From Liolophura sinensis (Eukaryota > Mollusca > Polyplacophora > Chitonida > Chitonidae): DNA of 64,000 nt. The notes beneath the pieces are model-generated. The model was not told where the DNA came from, ran no database searches, and saw only the letters and a list, made by a program, of their open reading frames with translations. Positions 33,735-47,300 of the stretch are shown here, in pieces (position 1 is the stretch's first letter; each line of letters begins with the position of its first letter). The stretch covers positions 24,625,127-24,689,126 of the forward strand of contig NC_088297.1 of the NCBI RefSeq assembly GCF_032854445.1, given 5' to 3'. The translations under genes and the position numbers were made by a program.

Positions 33735-34015
33735 AAGCGAAAGAGTGGGTGAGTGAGTGAGTGCTTGGGGTTTAACGTCGTACTCAACAATTTTTCAGTC
33801 ATATGACGACGAAGGAATCCTTAGGGTGTATGTAATGTGCCTCCTTGTAACGAGACGTATTTCCACCGCTCTTTTATCTAGTGCTGCATCATTGAGACGA
33901 CTTACCGAAGGCAAGTAAGCCGCCCCGACGGAGCCATTATACTGATACGGGTCAACCAGTCGTTTCACTAACCCATCATACTGAACGCTAGAGCGAAAGA
34001 AAAAAACACATCCAT
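33735..34015 (+). repeat. dispersed repeat, family B, second copy
   Basis: GTGAGTGAGTGCTTGGGGTT, TAACGTCGTACTCAACAATT and TTTCAGTCATATGACGACGA match the reverse complement of 2570-2850. It is better preserved here. Confidence 0.65.
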
Positions 34016-34284
34016 TTAAGTAGAATGCAAACCGTACCACCAAATTAAGAGGCGTTGAAAGTAAATGCTTTCCAAGGAATTAATTTTTGTACAAATAATT
34101 TTGTACGAATTAATTGTTGCCTGATTATACAGAATAGTACTATAGCATTATATAAGTAATAAAAATTTTATTCTGTAATAATTACAACAAATCTATAGCG
34201 TTTAATATGCCATTGATTATGTTTTTGTGATAAGTTCTCAACTTCTTCCAGATCTGAGTCAATTAATGAAGGCCCGATCTCTAA

Positions 34285-34553
34285 TTATACTTATTTATGT
34301 ATTTCATTGGGGTTTTATGCAATACTCAAGAATATTTCACCAATACGAGCGTGGCCAGCATTATGGTGGGAGAAAACGGGCTCGAGGAGAAACTCACCAC
34401 CATCCGCAGGTTGCTGACAGACCTTCCGTCGTACGGCCGGAGAGGAAGCCGGCATGGGCTGGACTTGAATTCACAGTGACCGCATTTGTGAGAGGCTTCT
34501 GGTTCATTGTGCCCCGCTGACGTGCTAACCACATCGGCCACGGAGGCCCTTCG
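34285..34553 (-). repeat. SINE family A, full length
   Basis: From TATTTATGTATTTCATTGGG to CATCGGCCACGGAGGCCC. On the minus strand the head GGGCCTCCGTGGCCGATGTG resembles a tRNA A-box region. Confidence 0.85.
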
Positions 34554-34555
34554 AT

Positions 34556-35289
34556 CTAATCATAAGTACTATATCATATTATACAGTGTCTAAACTCTAA
34601 ACTTGTTTTCATGATCTATATGCACGGTACGAAGTTCTTCAATAACCACATCGTATTACATTACAATACAGGTGCTAGCACTGTCATAAAAAACTCATTT
34701 GACTTTCATATTACAGGGTTGAAAACGCGTCAACCACAAAACATAGGAGCCTACACGTATTACATCACAACGGTACGTTTGACCTTTGACATCTACATTC
34801 CCTGTGTCATGTGATAACCCTACATGTATCTAGCTATTGACGGTCTAACAGATCCAAGCTGAATAGATCAAGAGTAAACCATGAACATCTATTAGCACAA
34901 GCTTGTCAGACGAGTCTCGGGAATCCAGTATAATTGTTCTAAATGGCTGCCCTTAAACAGCCAGCATTGTTTGCCAGGCAATACTCGTACTGCAGACAAG
35001 ACAATGAATCTATAGATCGTTATGCCAACATTGGTTGCGAGCAAATTCAATCTAATGTAAGCAAATGTCATGACTGTCGTCAGTGTGGGTAGTTTGTACG
35101 CGGGTAGGCCTCGCGGGGATAATATTCACTCCTAGAAAATAAAACGCCTGACTGTTCTTCTTATTGGATCTCGCCGATATCACAGTTTCCTGAAAGAACC
35201 ACTGTGTAAAAGCTTCTCCAGAAAAATTACGCAGAATATATTTTCAGCTACCTTGACTTGCAGAACAGGTTCGTATTATAACTGAAAAC
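34556..35289. other. no gene recognised
   Basis: Unique-looking AT-rich sequence between a SINE and the 57/61-bp arrays. Nothing further can be supported. Confidence 0.4.
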
Positions 35290-35628
35290 TTTAGGAACTA
35301 TGGGTTCATTTACCTTTTAATTGAAGAACATTTCCTTTTTCAAGAACCCCTCTCACCATGGTTTCAAATTAACGTCGGTTGAAAAATCTTTCATATGACA
35401 AAAACGTCTACTCCATGGCTTCAGTTAACTTGACTTAAAGAGTCTTGCCTTTTACAAGAACCTTCGCACCGTGGTTTTAAATTAACTTTACTTGAAGAGC
35501 CTTTGCTTTTACAAGAGCCGTCGTACCATGGTTTTAACTGAACTTTATTTGAAGAGCCTTTCCTTTTACAAGAGCCTTCGTACCATGGTCTTAAGTTAAC
35601 TTTGCTTGAAGAATCTCTTATTGTTACC
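35290..35628. repeat. 57-bp tandem repeat, about 5 diverged copies
   Basis: ACCATGGTTTTAAATTAACT, TTGAAGAGCCTTTGCTTTTA and CAAGAGCCTTCGT recur every 57 bases. Being a multiple of three, it gives a minus-strand open frame (35421-35810) with repeated KPWYEGSCKRKG. Confidence 0.85.
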
Positions 35629-35812
35629 ACCAGATTTCTCATAGCTCTCGCCAAAGCTCTCATTGTTTCCGCCAAAACCCTCATTGTTCGCACCAAAACT
35701 CTCATTGTTCCCCCCAAATCTGTCATTGTTCCCGCCAAAACTTTCATTTTTCCCGCCAAAACTTTCATTGTTCCGGTATAATCTCTCTTTGTTTCCACAA
35801 AATCTTTCATTG
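35629..35812. repeat. 30-bp repeats, progenitor zone of the 61-bp array
   Basis: Diverged units of about 20-30 bases each carry TCATTGTT and CGCCAAAACT. Units of 30 bases encode ten-residue TMRVLAE-type repeats on the minus strand. The 61-bp unit to the right looks like a dimer of this motif. Confidence 0.7.
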
Positions 35813-38575
35813 TTCTGTCAAATCTCTCATTGTCTCCACCTAATCTCTCGTTTTCCCCTCAGATCTCTCATTGTTCTGTCAAATCTCTCATTGTCTCCAC
35901 CTAATCTCTCGTTTTCCCCTCAGATCTCTCATTGTTCTGTCAAATCTCTCATTGTCTCCACCTAATCTCTCGTTTTCCCCTCAGATCTCTCATTGTTCTG
36001 TCAAATCTCTCATTGTCCCCACCTAATCTCTCGTTTTCCCCTCAGATCTCTCATTGTTCTATCAAATCTCTCATTGTCCCCACCTAATCTCTCGTTTTTC
36101 CCCTCAGATCTCTCATTGTTCTGTCAAATCTCTCATTGTCTCCACCTAATCTCTCGTTTTCCCCTCAGATCTATCATTGTTCTGTCAAATCTCTCATTGT
36201 CTCCACCTAATCTCTCGTTTTTCCCTCAGATCTCTCATTGTTCTGTCAAATCTCTCATTGTCTCCACCTAATCTCTCGTTTTCCCCTCAGATCTATCATT
36301 GTTCTGTCAAATCTCTCATTGTCTCCACCTAATCTCTCGCTTTCCCCTCAGATCTATCATTGTTCTGTCAAATCTCTCATTGTCTCCACCTAATCTCTCG
36401 TTTTCCCCTCAGATCTATCATTGTTCTGTCAAATCTCTCATTGTCTCCACCTAATCTCTCGTTTTTTCCCTCAGATCTCTCATTGTTCTGTCAAATCTCT
36501 CATTGTCTCCACCTAATCTCTTGTTTTCCCCTCAGATCTATCATTGTTCTGTCAAATCTCTCATTGTCTCCACCTAATCTCTCGCTTTCCCCTCAGATCT
36601 CTCATTGTTCTGTCAAATCTCTCATTGTCTCCACCTAATCTCTCGTTTTCCCCTCAGATCTATCATTGTTCTGTCAAATCTCTCATTGTCTCCACCTAAT
36701 CTCTCGTTTTTCCCTCAGATCTCATTGTTCTGTCAAATCTCTCATTGTCTCCACCTAATCTCTCGTTTTTCCGCTCAGATCTATCATTGTTCTGTCAAAT
36801 CTCTCATTGTCTCCACCTAATCTCTCGTTTTCCCCTCAGATCTATCAAAATCTGTCATTGTCTCCACCTAATCTCTCGTTTTCCCCTCAGATCTATCATT
36901 GTTCTGTCAAATCTCTCATTGTCTCCACCTAATCTCTCGTTTTCCCCTCAGATCTATCATTGTTCTGTCAAATCTCTCATTGTCTCCACCTAATCTCTCG
37001 TTTTCCCCCTCAGATCTCTCATTGTTCTGTCAAATCTCTCATTGTCTCCACCTAATCTCTCGTTTTCCCCTCAGATCTCTCATTGTTCTGTCAAATCTCT
37101 CATTGTCTCCACCTAATCTCTCGTTTTCCCCTCAGATCTCTCATTGTTCTGTCAAATCTCTCATTGTCTCCACCTAATCTCTCGTTTTTCCCTCAGATCT
37201 ATCATTGTTCTGTCAAATCTCTCATTGTCCCCACCTAATCTCTCGTTTTCCCCTCAGATCTCTCATTGTTCTGTCAAATCTCTCATTGTCTCCACCTAAT
37301 CTCTCGTTTTTCCTCTTAGATCTATCATTGTTCTGTCAAATCTCTCATTGTCTCCACCTAATCTCTCGCTTTCCCCTCAGATCTATCATTGTTCTGTCAA
37401 ATCTCTCATTGTCTCCACCTAATCTCTCGCTTTCCCCTCAGATCTATCATTGTTCTGTCAAATCTCTCATTGTCTCCACCTAATCTCTCGTTTTCCCCTC
37501 AGATCTCTCATTGTTCTGTCAAATCTCTCATTGTCTCCACCTAATCTCTCGTTTTTCCCTCAGATCTCTCATTGTTCTGTCAAATCTCTCATTGTCTCCA
37601 CCTAATCTCTCATTTTTCCCTCATATCTCTCACTGTTCTGTCAAATCTCTCATTGTCTCCACCTAATCTCTCGTTTTTCCCCTCAGATCTATCATTGTTC
37701 TGTCAAATCTCTCATTGTCTCCACCTAATCTCTCGTTTTCCCCTCAGATCTATCATTGTTCTGTCAAATCTCTCATTGTCTCCACCTAATCTCTCGTTTT
37801 CCCCCTCAGATCTCTCATTGTTCTGTCAAATCTCTCATTGTCTCCACCTAATCTCTCGTTTTCCCCTCAGATCTCTCATTGTTCTGTCAAATCTCTTATT
37901 GTCTCCACCTAATCTCTCGTTTTCCCCCTCAGATCTCTCATTGTTCTGTCAAATCTCTCATTGTCTCCACCTAATCTCTCGTTTTCCCCCTCAGATCTCT
38001 CATTGTTCTGTCAAATCTCTCATTGTCTCCACCTAATCTCTCGTTTTCCCCTCAGATCTCTCATTGTTCTGTCAAATCTCTCATTGTCTCCACCTAATCT
38101 CTCGTTTTTCCCCTCAGATCTCTCATTGTTATGTCAAATCTCTCATTGTCCCCACCTAATCTCTCGTTTTCCCCTCAGATCTCTCATTGTTCTGTCAAAT
38201 CTCTCATTGTCTCCACCTAATCTCTCGTTTTCCCCTCAGATCTCTCATTGTTCTGTCAAATCTCTCATTGTCTCCACCTAATCTCTCGTTTTTCCCCTCA
38301 GATCTCTCATTGTTCTGTCAAATCTCTCATTGCCTCCACCTAATCTCGTTTTTCCCTCAGATCTCTCATTGTTCTGTCAAATCTCTCATTGTCTCCACCT
38401 AATCTCTCGTTTTCCCCTCAGATCTCTCATTGTTCTGTCAAATCTCTCATTGTCTCCACCTAATCTCTCGTTTTCCCCTCAGATCTCTCATTGTTCTGTC
38501 AAATCGCTCATTGTCCCCACCTAATCTCTCGTTTTTCCCCTCAGATCTCTCATTGTTCCCCCCAAAACCTGCACG
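35813..38575. repeat. 61-bp minisatellite, about 45 copies
   Basis: TCTCTCATTGTTCTGTCAAA, TCTCTCATTGTCTCCACCTA and ATCTCTCGTTTTCCCCTCAG repeat almost perfectly. Variants are an extra C or T in the pyrimidine run, GCTTTCC for GTTTTCC, CTATCATT for CTCTCATT, and one truncated unit near 36840. Each unit carries a good 3' splice acceptor on the plus strand (TTTTCCCCTCAG/A). Confidence 0.95.
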
Positions 38576-38599
38576 GAATGGTTACAAAGACGATTCGTG

Positions 38600-39410
38600 T
38601 TCCCCTCTGCTACTTTTCTTTCTTCGGGTTTCCATCACGACGGTCTTATCATAGTGAAGACATCACACATGACACTCCAGCCACTATACTGACACCCAAC
38701 CGACAAATGCTCAATAAATCTCCGCATACATGCCGAGCGACAAAATGCAAAGCTTGCCGGTGATACCCCAATCTCCTGCTAACTGCTCACACGATCGAAC
38801 AATGGACACAATACATATTGTAGCGGAATTTAAGGAAGTAGGATTTAAGAAATAAATTTAACGCAGGGAAGTTTCATATATTCATTTCTTAATGAATTTT
38901 CACGGAAGTTTTGTTAAGATCGTTATCTGAGGCCTTTCTAATTAATTTGCAAAGTCAATATTTTGACAATATAGCGTTCATTTATTCTCGTAGGAAGTTT
39001 TAAACTTACGTTTATCTGTTTCATGGACGAGTGATGTTGTTGTTGTATCGGCGTTCCTACATATTTGGGATAATTATAAGTATTTTTCAGCAATGTAATG
39101 ATGATAATGTAGAAGTTACGAAATTCTATGCCATTGCCTTATCTGGAAAGTATTTACCTTCTATTTTCGTTCTTGTTTTACACATAAAATATGACATGCA
39201 TTGTCCTCAGTTCAACCTCGAAAGCAGAAGTTTGTGTTGCCGCCATTTTTGTACATTTATGATCATTAGGGTGTCTGTAGAACCCGCACTTACAGGCTTT
39301 TAGAAAGCGGACCAAGATTTTCCCACCACAGTTTGAAAAGGAATTTATCATTTAATACCCTTGTGTGGAAATTGCTTATACTTTTTGAGTAATATGGATA
39401 AAAATATGGA
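38600..39410. other. no gene recognised
   Basis: Around 38640-38765 there are words resembling a tRNA-derived dispersed repeat (GACACTCCAGCCACTATACT, CATGCCGAGCGACAA). The rest is AT-rich and featureless. Confidence 0.35.
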
Positions 39411-39482
39411 CTTTTCAGACACTGACATTTACACTTTGGCTTCGAAACAAAGCCATTATTTTGGCGTGCTTGGTTGCGATCG

Positions 39483-39673
39483 CGATGACGTCATCGTGTC
39501 ATCTGTGTTCACAAACTGTCAAAAATGTCTCTTGTGACCAATCAGAGTCTCCTGATTCGGTTCATGGCTCCTCCCACACCATGTGGAAATCTATAAATAG
39601 GCGGATTTTTCAGCGTCTGCAGTGGCCTTGGAATTTGCCGCGAGTAGTCACCAAATTGCTGATAAGCATTCGC
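39483..39673 (+). promoter_or_regulatory. promoter-like cluster and possible first exon
   Basis: Within 190 bases are GCGATCGCGATGACGTCATC (CRE palindrome TGACGTCA), GACCAATCAG (CCAAT box, 39537), TCTATAAATAGG (TATA box, about 39590) and a donor-like GCA/GTAAGT at about 39673. Spacing is right for a polymerase II start near 39620 and a short untranslated exon. The tetraspanin start lies 1.7 kb downstream on the same strand and is the obvious candidate partner. Not proven. Confidence 0.35.
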
Positions 39674-39839
39674 AGTAAGTAGCTATTTTATTAAGAGTTG
39701 GAAAATTCTTGTACCGTGAATTGGGAAATAGTCCCAGTATCAGGAAAAGTGATTTGTGATCCAGTTTGAGAATTCCGAGACAGTTGACACTTGGTGGGAA
39801 TCAGTCCCAGCAAGCCGGGAATACAGTGTCAAAAATCTG

Positions 39840-40196
39840 GGAATTTTCCCAGTCCCAAAATTCTGGGACTCATCAGTCTCACGATACGTGAGAATCCAGC
39901 TCCAGGCTCAAACAAGTGGAACTTGTCTGAAATATCAAAAGTGAACCACAGAGACTATATATCAGAGTAAATCAACTGAACTTTGGTACCATAATTTGAA
40001 GCAGGAGTCTCATGAGACTTTTCCCAGTCCCAAAATTCTGGGACCCTACAGTCTCACGAAACCTGAGAATCCAGCTCAAGTGCCACGCAAGTAGAAATTA
40101 TCTGAGATATCAAAAGTGGATCACAGTGGACTATATACCAGAATAAATCAATTGAACTTTGGCATCATAATTTGACACAAGAGTCTTGTGAGACTT
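39840..40196. repeat. 177-bp tandem duplication with small hairpins
   Basis: Two diverged copies start at about 39843 and 40019. Both carry GTCCCAAAATTCTGGGAC (inverted repeat), AATCCAGCTC, ATATCAAAAGTG and AACTTTGG. Their right ends carry TCTCATGAGA and TCTTGTGAGA. Confidence 0.85.
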
Positions 40197-40305
40197 TGTC
40201 TCATATGACACTCATCTGGGACTCTGTCCCATATGACACTTAACTGAGACTCTGTCCCATATGACACTTAACTGAGACTCTGTACCATATGACACTCAAC
40301 TGTTT
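40197..40305. repeat. 33-bp tandem repeat, about 3 copies
   Basis: CATATGACACTTAACTGAGA plus CTCTGTCC repeats directly after the 177-bp duplication. Confidence 0.85.
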
Positions 40306-40679
40306 GGTACTTGTGTCAACTGCTGGTTCCTCCCTCGTCATAATAAATATTCATCATCTGATTCACTGAAAATCTGTTTTTGGAGAACTTTCATTTCGTA
40401 CAGGAATTTCAAATCTCATGCGTAAGTCATACTGGATAATAGCCCGAGTTCAGGGAATGTTATGAAATCGGATCCAAATAGTAGCGGCGTCTCCGAGTGC
40501 AGGGGAAACAATCCTGATTGGTTTGTTCATTTAACAAGCTTCGCTCGGCACGTTAAATATCAAACAGGATTAAAGTGATTGAATGGTGTCGCACTCATAG
40601 GTACCTGCATGCTTGAGAAGACATCAGAAGAAACAAAAGCACATAAGACAAATACCAACAACATCTGAACCGCAATGTT

Positions 40680-41040
40680 AAACACATGTTTTACATTGTA
40701 AATTTTTGCTTTACACAAGACGACACCCCATGAAATAATGTGGACACTAACACATGTATATTTAAATGTTAAACACATCCTTTACATTAAACGATTCTGC
40801 CTTACACACGACCGCACACGACGCAACTCACGATGGGATGCAAACACATGCTTAAATGTTAAACACATTCTTTATATTTAGAATGTATCTTTTTACCTAT
40901 ACGTGATGGAATTAAATGCTAAACACATTCTTTACAATGTAATTTTTCACCTTTCACTAGACGATACACGATGGAGTTCAGATGGGACGCATTCAAATGT
41001 TTAAATGTTGAACACATTCATTACATTGTATGTTTCTATC
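40680..41040. repeat. diverged interspersed repeats
   Basis: AAATGTTAAACACATTCTTT-like words recur at about 40675, 40765, 40855, 40915 and 41005 with variable spacing. An old, decayed array. Confidence 0.6.
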
Positions 41041-41380
41041 TGGATGTGTAGTGCTGGGGGACTAAATATACATATTCTAAAGATTTTGGTGTCAGATTAG
41101 CCTATAGTGGTGAACCGAGCCGCATTTAGCGGTCACATGACACCTCTGCAAACACAGGGCGTTGCACAGAAAGCCTAGACGACATCACGTTCCTTGTGGT
41201 ACAAAATGATGTCAGATCTAAATACATCGAAACTGCAACCAGAACGGCACGTGCTCATACCGGAAAGTATCAACTGTGAAGCACGGAGTGGCAGTTATCA
41301 TATCTCTGTGTTCCCTGTGCTGGCGATTACCTTATAGTGCGGACTTGGATATAGGCCTGTTTATACGTTTGCATGTCAAG

Positions 41381-44300
41381 ATGGCGGACGGCTGTCGAAA
41401 GTGCATGAAAATATCATTGCTGATTTTCAACCTTGTTTTTCTTGTAAGTAAGCTGATTTTATTTTACTTAAGGCACAATTTACGCTCAAAACATTGTGAT
41501 ACTAGAATGTATTCCACTGTTGTAACAGATTACTCTGTTTACAACATGAAGATAAAGGATTTTATGTTGAACATAACACAGTATTATATTAACATAATAC
41601 ACTCTAGCATCACTCAGACAACAGACTTTCTGTTAAAATTAACAGATTAATTTTCTGCGCGTCTGTTGGTCTTATTAGGGGCATGATTTACTGGAAACAA
41701 TAATACCATCATTTATGTGCCGCCATCAACCTTAATTGAGGCACCCGCTGTTTTGTTGTTGTTTTCTTTTTTCTTTTTCTTTTTTTATTTTTCAGGGCCT
41801 AATATAGGGTTCAGCTCTTTTAACTACAAAAATGTGAATATTTTATGCGAAGATGTGTATAAAAGATGTGTGATGTGTAATGAGGCCATGCAAGGTGAAG
41901 ATACCAAAATTTCGAGCATCATTTTATTCATTTTGTTCTGTCATTAAAACCATTTAAAGTTGGGTATACAACAGGGTGGCCTGTTCGAACCACATCTAAC
42001 TGATGTGACATCACATCGCTTTCTTCAGGATGGGAATTCACCACGAAACAATCTCAGTGGAAACAGTTATAATTTCTGTGGAAACATCTCTGCTGAAATG
42101 GCTTTGGATCATTCTGATCAGTTTTTTATTCGTTTTTTCAGACACTCGAAAAATGCTGTGAAAACAAAAACTAAAAAAAATTAAGGAATTCTGAACACAG
42201 ATCACTGTAGCCTGTCATTTGAGGCACCTACTATTTATTACTTTATGTGCACTTTTTTGTGTTTCCCAATTTTGAATCAGGTCGCCGGAGCTGCTGCAAT
42301 CGGATTGGGAGCATGGGTGATTTTGAAAACTTCTGACGTCATCGAGTTGATTGACCTTGAGACGGCCACAATAGACATGGCGGAGATGTTGCGGAGGGGT
42401 GCGTACGCGTTGATATCTGTCGGTGTAGTGATCCTTTTCCTCAGTCTGCTTGGATTTATTGGGGCATGCAAAGAAAGCAAATGTTTGCTCATTTTGGTAA
42501 GTATATGTTTAATTAAGCACACAAGACTTTTCTTCACACAGCCATTTTGATCAACCTTGAAAAATCGTCGGTTTATTCTTCATGAGGTCACACGAGTGCC
42601 TGAGCATGCATATAACCCCTGATGTTAACCAGTCATACATTTCCATAATGCAGTCATGGCCAAAGCAGTGTAGGTCAGATGTCCAAGTTGTTTATATGCT
42701 TACACCATCACACGGTCAAACTGAAGGCTCGAAACTATAATATAGGCATTAAACCTCCATAAATTTTGTACCATCTTGTAGCACTCCAGAAGTGTATTGA
42801 CATATAGTATATTTTACTTTCAGCCTTCATTTATTTAAGACGAATTAGCCTCGCTAATCCTATATAAAATTTGAAGACAAATGCTATTTTCACAAAACTG
42901 AGTAAATTAATCGTTAATTGAATCTGAAATATTGGGCCTTTTGTACGCATTGGCAGTTTTCACATTTCAGGAAATAAGCCGAATTCTCTTTAAGGATAAT
43001 TTCTAAGAATACGAACCGACCGAGAACATTCTGCTTTCATTTGAATTGTTCAGATGGCAGTTAGTCTTCCAGTCGTCTTTAAGATTCTACTTCATTTCTC
43101 TTCTTCTTCATTTTTCTTCGTGGACTATTGCTTGAGAATGCAAATTTTTAGACCATCATTCTCAAAAATGTTTTCAAACTTAATATAAGGACATAGTCTG
43201 TGTGTCAGACAGTGAAAGCAAGAAGTGCACCTAGGAAAACTTTTTTGTTCAGGGAGCAATAATTTTTGTTTCAAGTATTTCTTTATTCCTTCCAGTACGG
43301 TGTCGTTGTGCTTGTCCTGGTTTTAATACAGCTTTCCGCAATCATCCTAGCCGTTTTATTTCGAGACAAGGTAAGGTTCTCACTAGACTTTTCCGAACTG
43401 TCAATCACAAACACTCAGTTGGCCAATCATAAGCAGTATTGCTGTAAACAGGTCAGCTGGATGGCCCACACATCGGTTATAAATGTTCAATCTGTCTGTG
43501 ACGTCATAACGACACGATGGGGGCCTGTTAAACCCGGCAGTAGGGCCTTGACGTCATTTTATTGATGTCAAACGTTCGTTTACCTGCTGATTATTATGAC
43601 GTCACAATAAAGGCAAAACGACGTTACAGTAGAAACTAATAGGCTGCAACATTGTAGATTTTGCACAACAATCATTTTTGACGTAGCAGTGGATCAGGGT
43701 CCTGCTTTACACTAGCGCCACCTTACGGGATTATAAAATATGGAAAATTAACCTTGTGACGAGAAGGGGTGGTGGGACGTCGTATGTGTTGGATCTATCC
43801 ATAGGGTTATAGTAAGTGCACTTACATGGTGCAGGTCAGGTTCCTCGCGATGAAATGTTGAGTACCGAGTTCAAACTCCAAGTCTGTATAAGTACATTTA
43901 CCAGACCTACATCAAACCAGACATCTAGATCCGCTGTTTTGAGAACAAATCTGCGTTGCTTACGACACTATTTATATGTAGTCCGTATTATCTGAACTAC
44001 AATTCACGTCGAGTTGTTCTTAAACAAAGATTCTGTCCAAATTCTATCTATGTTCAAATTTGTTCGAAGCTTGTGTAAAGACAGTTTTAAAATGTATATA
44101 TACAGAAAAGGGAAAAGTTCGCTTCAGGCATTACTCTTTTTTTTACTTTTGTTTTGTCTTCTTTTGTTTTTTGGGTTTTTCCAATTTTCCATTTCCGTTT
44201 TCATTTTCAGATCGAACGGGAACTCATCTCGTTCCTGAACACGACACTGGTGGACCACTACGAGGGTCATTTTGATTCTAAGGAGCCCTTCTCTGTCCTT

Positions 44301-47300
44301 TGGGACGGTTATCAGATTTCGGTGAGGTCCACAGATTAATATGTCTTAAAGCTTTCAGTACGATGATGATACTTTTTTGTTACAAAATTTAATACACGAT
44401 ATGGAAGAGCCCAGGGGAAGTCGCAGGATTGCCGTATCACAGGAAAGGAGGAGTAAAATGGAGCTGAGAAAAGGAGTGGGGCAGCAGCTGTCACTCACAG
44501 CTATAGTCAGTTCGTTTCTTTAAGGGCACAGTTTCCTTCACTGGGGCGGATTCCTCGACTTACCTATGATTGTGATAATATGACATATTGCAACGGAAAT
44601 GAGGTGATCTAACGGTCTAAACAGAGTCGTGTTTCTGTAAACAGATGTAACTTTATTCCGTTGATTTCCTGATACTCTCATTATGTACCACGAAATGTAT
44701 CATTATTTATAGAAGCTTCAGCAAATGTATTAGACAATGAGTTTATGATATTCACACAGACAGGAACCTTATTTTCAGCAATTCATTATTTTTCAGGGTG
44801 AGTGCTGCGGAATTGTCAACCAGGATGATTTTCTCTACACTAAAAAGTGGAACCGGAGTTTCCCATTGCCAAACTCCGTAATTCCGTTTACATGCTGCCA
44901 GTTTTTGGACACTTCCGTTTACCCCAATGAGCCCGATTCCTTACAACCAAAGTCTTTCAACTGTACAGTTTCACCAGATGAAAACAATGCCTGGTTGAAT
45001 AAGGTATGTAAGTCGTAGCTAGCTAGTTGTCCAGATCATCTCGTGGTTTACATCGTATGGTGGAGGGTGTGTTGATTTTGGTAAAGAATCTACTGGCCTC
45101 AGACCCCATTAATTTTCCATATAAGCGACAATGTTAACGATTGGCCAATCAGCTTTGGTCTGCCTTGCCGAGTGAGTGACAAAGCAGCGATAAAAATCTT
45201 TCAGTCTGGGCCTACCTACGCTTTCAGCTGAACACTTAGCGACGCCAAGGGGGGGCCACAAGCAGCCTCATCACTTGTGTCCTCTCTCCAACAATTTCAA
45301 ATTTTCATCAGTAAAGCTCTCGCCTTCTCAAAGTTTAGACAATTTTCAATATTTTCATTCTAATCATGCACGTGTTCACCAAAACTGACCGCCTGGTAAA
45401 GAAAAAAAAATTACACTCTGGTTTTCCACAATCTGCTGTCTTTCGTGTGAGGAATTGGGTCATGACCGCATGGTTAAGGTGGATGCTTTTCGATATCTAG
45501 GTCTCACGAGTCACGGAGTAAATCGATTCTCGAACATGAAATTTTCGAGATTCACTCATTTCTTTTTTTCTGGGGATGTTGCTCTGAAGAACCAGTTTAC
45601 GGCGTTTTTTGTTCGCATTTTTTGTCTTGCTAAGCTTCAACCAGTATGACGTATGGAACACGTAGCAAATACAAGCAGTATGACGTATGTAACACTTAGC
45701 AAAATACGACAAGCAGTATGATGTATGTAACACTTAGCAAAATACGACAAGCAGTATGACGTATGTAACACATAGCAAAATACGACAAGCAGTATGACGT
45801 ATGTAACACGTAGCAAATACAAGCAGTATGACGTATGTAACACGTAGCAAAATACGACAAGCAGTATGACGTATGTAACACGTAGCAAAATTCGTATTAA
45901 CTTGCTAAAGACCCGATGGTTTACAGGAATTTTCTTCCACACAAAAAATTAGCCCCGATCTCATGAGTGAAATAATTTCTTGACGATAAAGTCAAAACAA
46001 CAACCGCTTTTCTTTACGCTTTACGCTTTTCTCTACTATTTTCTGATCGCTGTACAGGGTTGTTTTGACACGCTCAAGTCAGAGTTTGGGACGGCCGCTA
46101 ACTACATCATCATAGGAGGAGCTGTGGTTCTAACAATACAGGTATGTATCCTGCAATTTCGAGTCCTTGCTGAGTTGTCGGAGTTGTAGAGGCCGTCCTT
46201 ACAGCATTGACGTCTGTTATTCCGTCATAGGAATTAACTGCACCACAATTAATTTGTAAGACAAGCTTTTATTCAAGGGGCGATCTACGGTTTTATTTAT
46301 TTATTTGTTTATTTGATTGGTGTTTTACGCCGTGCTCAAGGATATTTCACTTATACGACCGCGGCCAACATTATGGTGGGAGGAAACCGGACAGAGCCCG
46401 GAGGAAACCCACGACCATCCGCAGGTTTCTGGAAGATCGTCCCACGTACGGTAGCAGTGCCATTCACAGTTCAAAGTTTATACATATAATGGATTTCACA
46501 TCTTCCCACGTACGGTCAGAGAGGAAGCATCATGAACTGGATTTGAACTCACAGCGACCGCATTGGGTGGGTGGGGGCGGGGGGGGGGGTGCTCCGGGGT
46601 CATTGGGCTGCGCTGGCTTATCGATTTATGTAAATTGTAAATAACGAAAAATGTAACTGTTTACACTAGCTTCGATTCTCATGCCGGGGACGGATGCGGT
46701 AGCTGTGAGTGCAAGACCAGGTGATACTGGCTTCCTCTCCTGTTGTATGTGGGAAGGCCTGTCTGCAACTATACAGGGATCCTTATCAAGTGATTAACTT
46801 TTAATCACTTGATTTTATTAAAAAAAATTGGTATGAAACACGTAAGTGTCGTAAACAGTTAAAGTTTACATAGAGATTCCTTTACTTCTTCAATAATAAA
46901 ACTTATTACATAGCTAAACGTCAATACCTTCCTATTATTACTGACGTCCGACCGCCACTGGCCCATTCATCTAAAGCGCGCGTCTTGTCGTAGCCACAGA
47001 AGGCATGAGTTCGAATCCAGCACCTGTTGGTTCGCCTCCGACTTTATGTCAGGAGATTTGCCGGATACCTAACGAATACTCCTTCTTGCCTTTGTAGAAG
47101 TAAAGTATTCTTGAGTACGGTATTAAATTTTTAAAAAACAGTTAAATAGATATTAGTGAAGGCCTGTCACCTGAACCAGTGACCTGGGCCTGTAACCTGG
47201 GCCGGTGACCTGGGCCTGTGACCTGGGCCTATGATAATTGGCTTTATTTATTACATTGATTGGTGTTTCATGCCGTGCTCAAGAATTTTTCACTTACGAC

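Noticed and set aside
35421-35810. 129-codon minus-strand open frame with repeated KPWYEGSCKRKG and TMRVLAE motifs
   Set aside because: It is entirely composed of 57- and 30-bp tandem units. No splice partner or start context was found, though it is noted as a possible origin of the 61-bp array.
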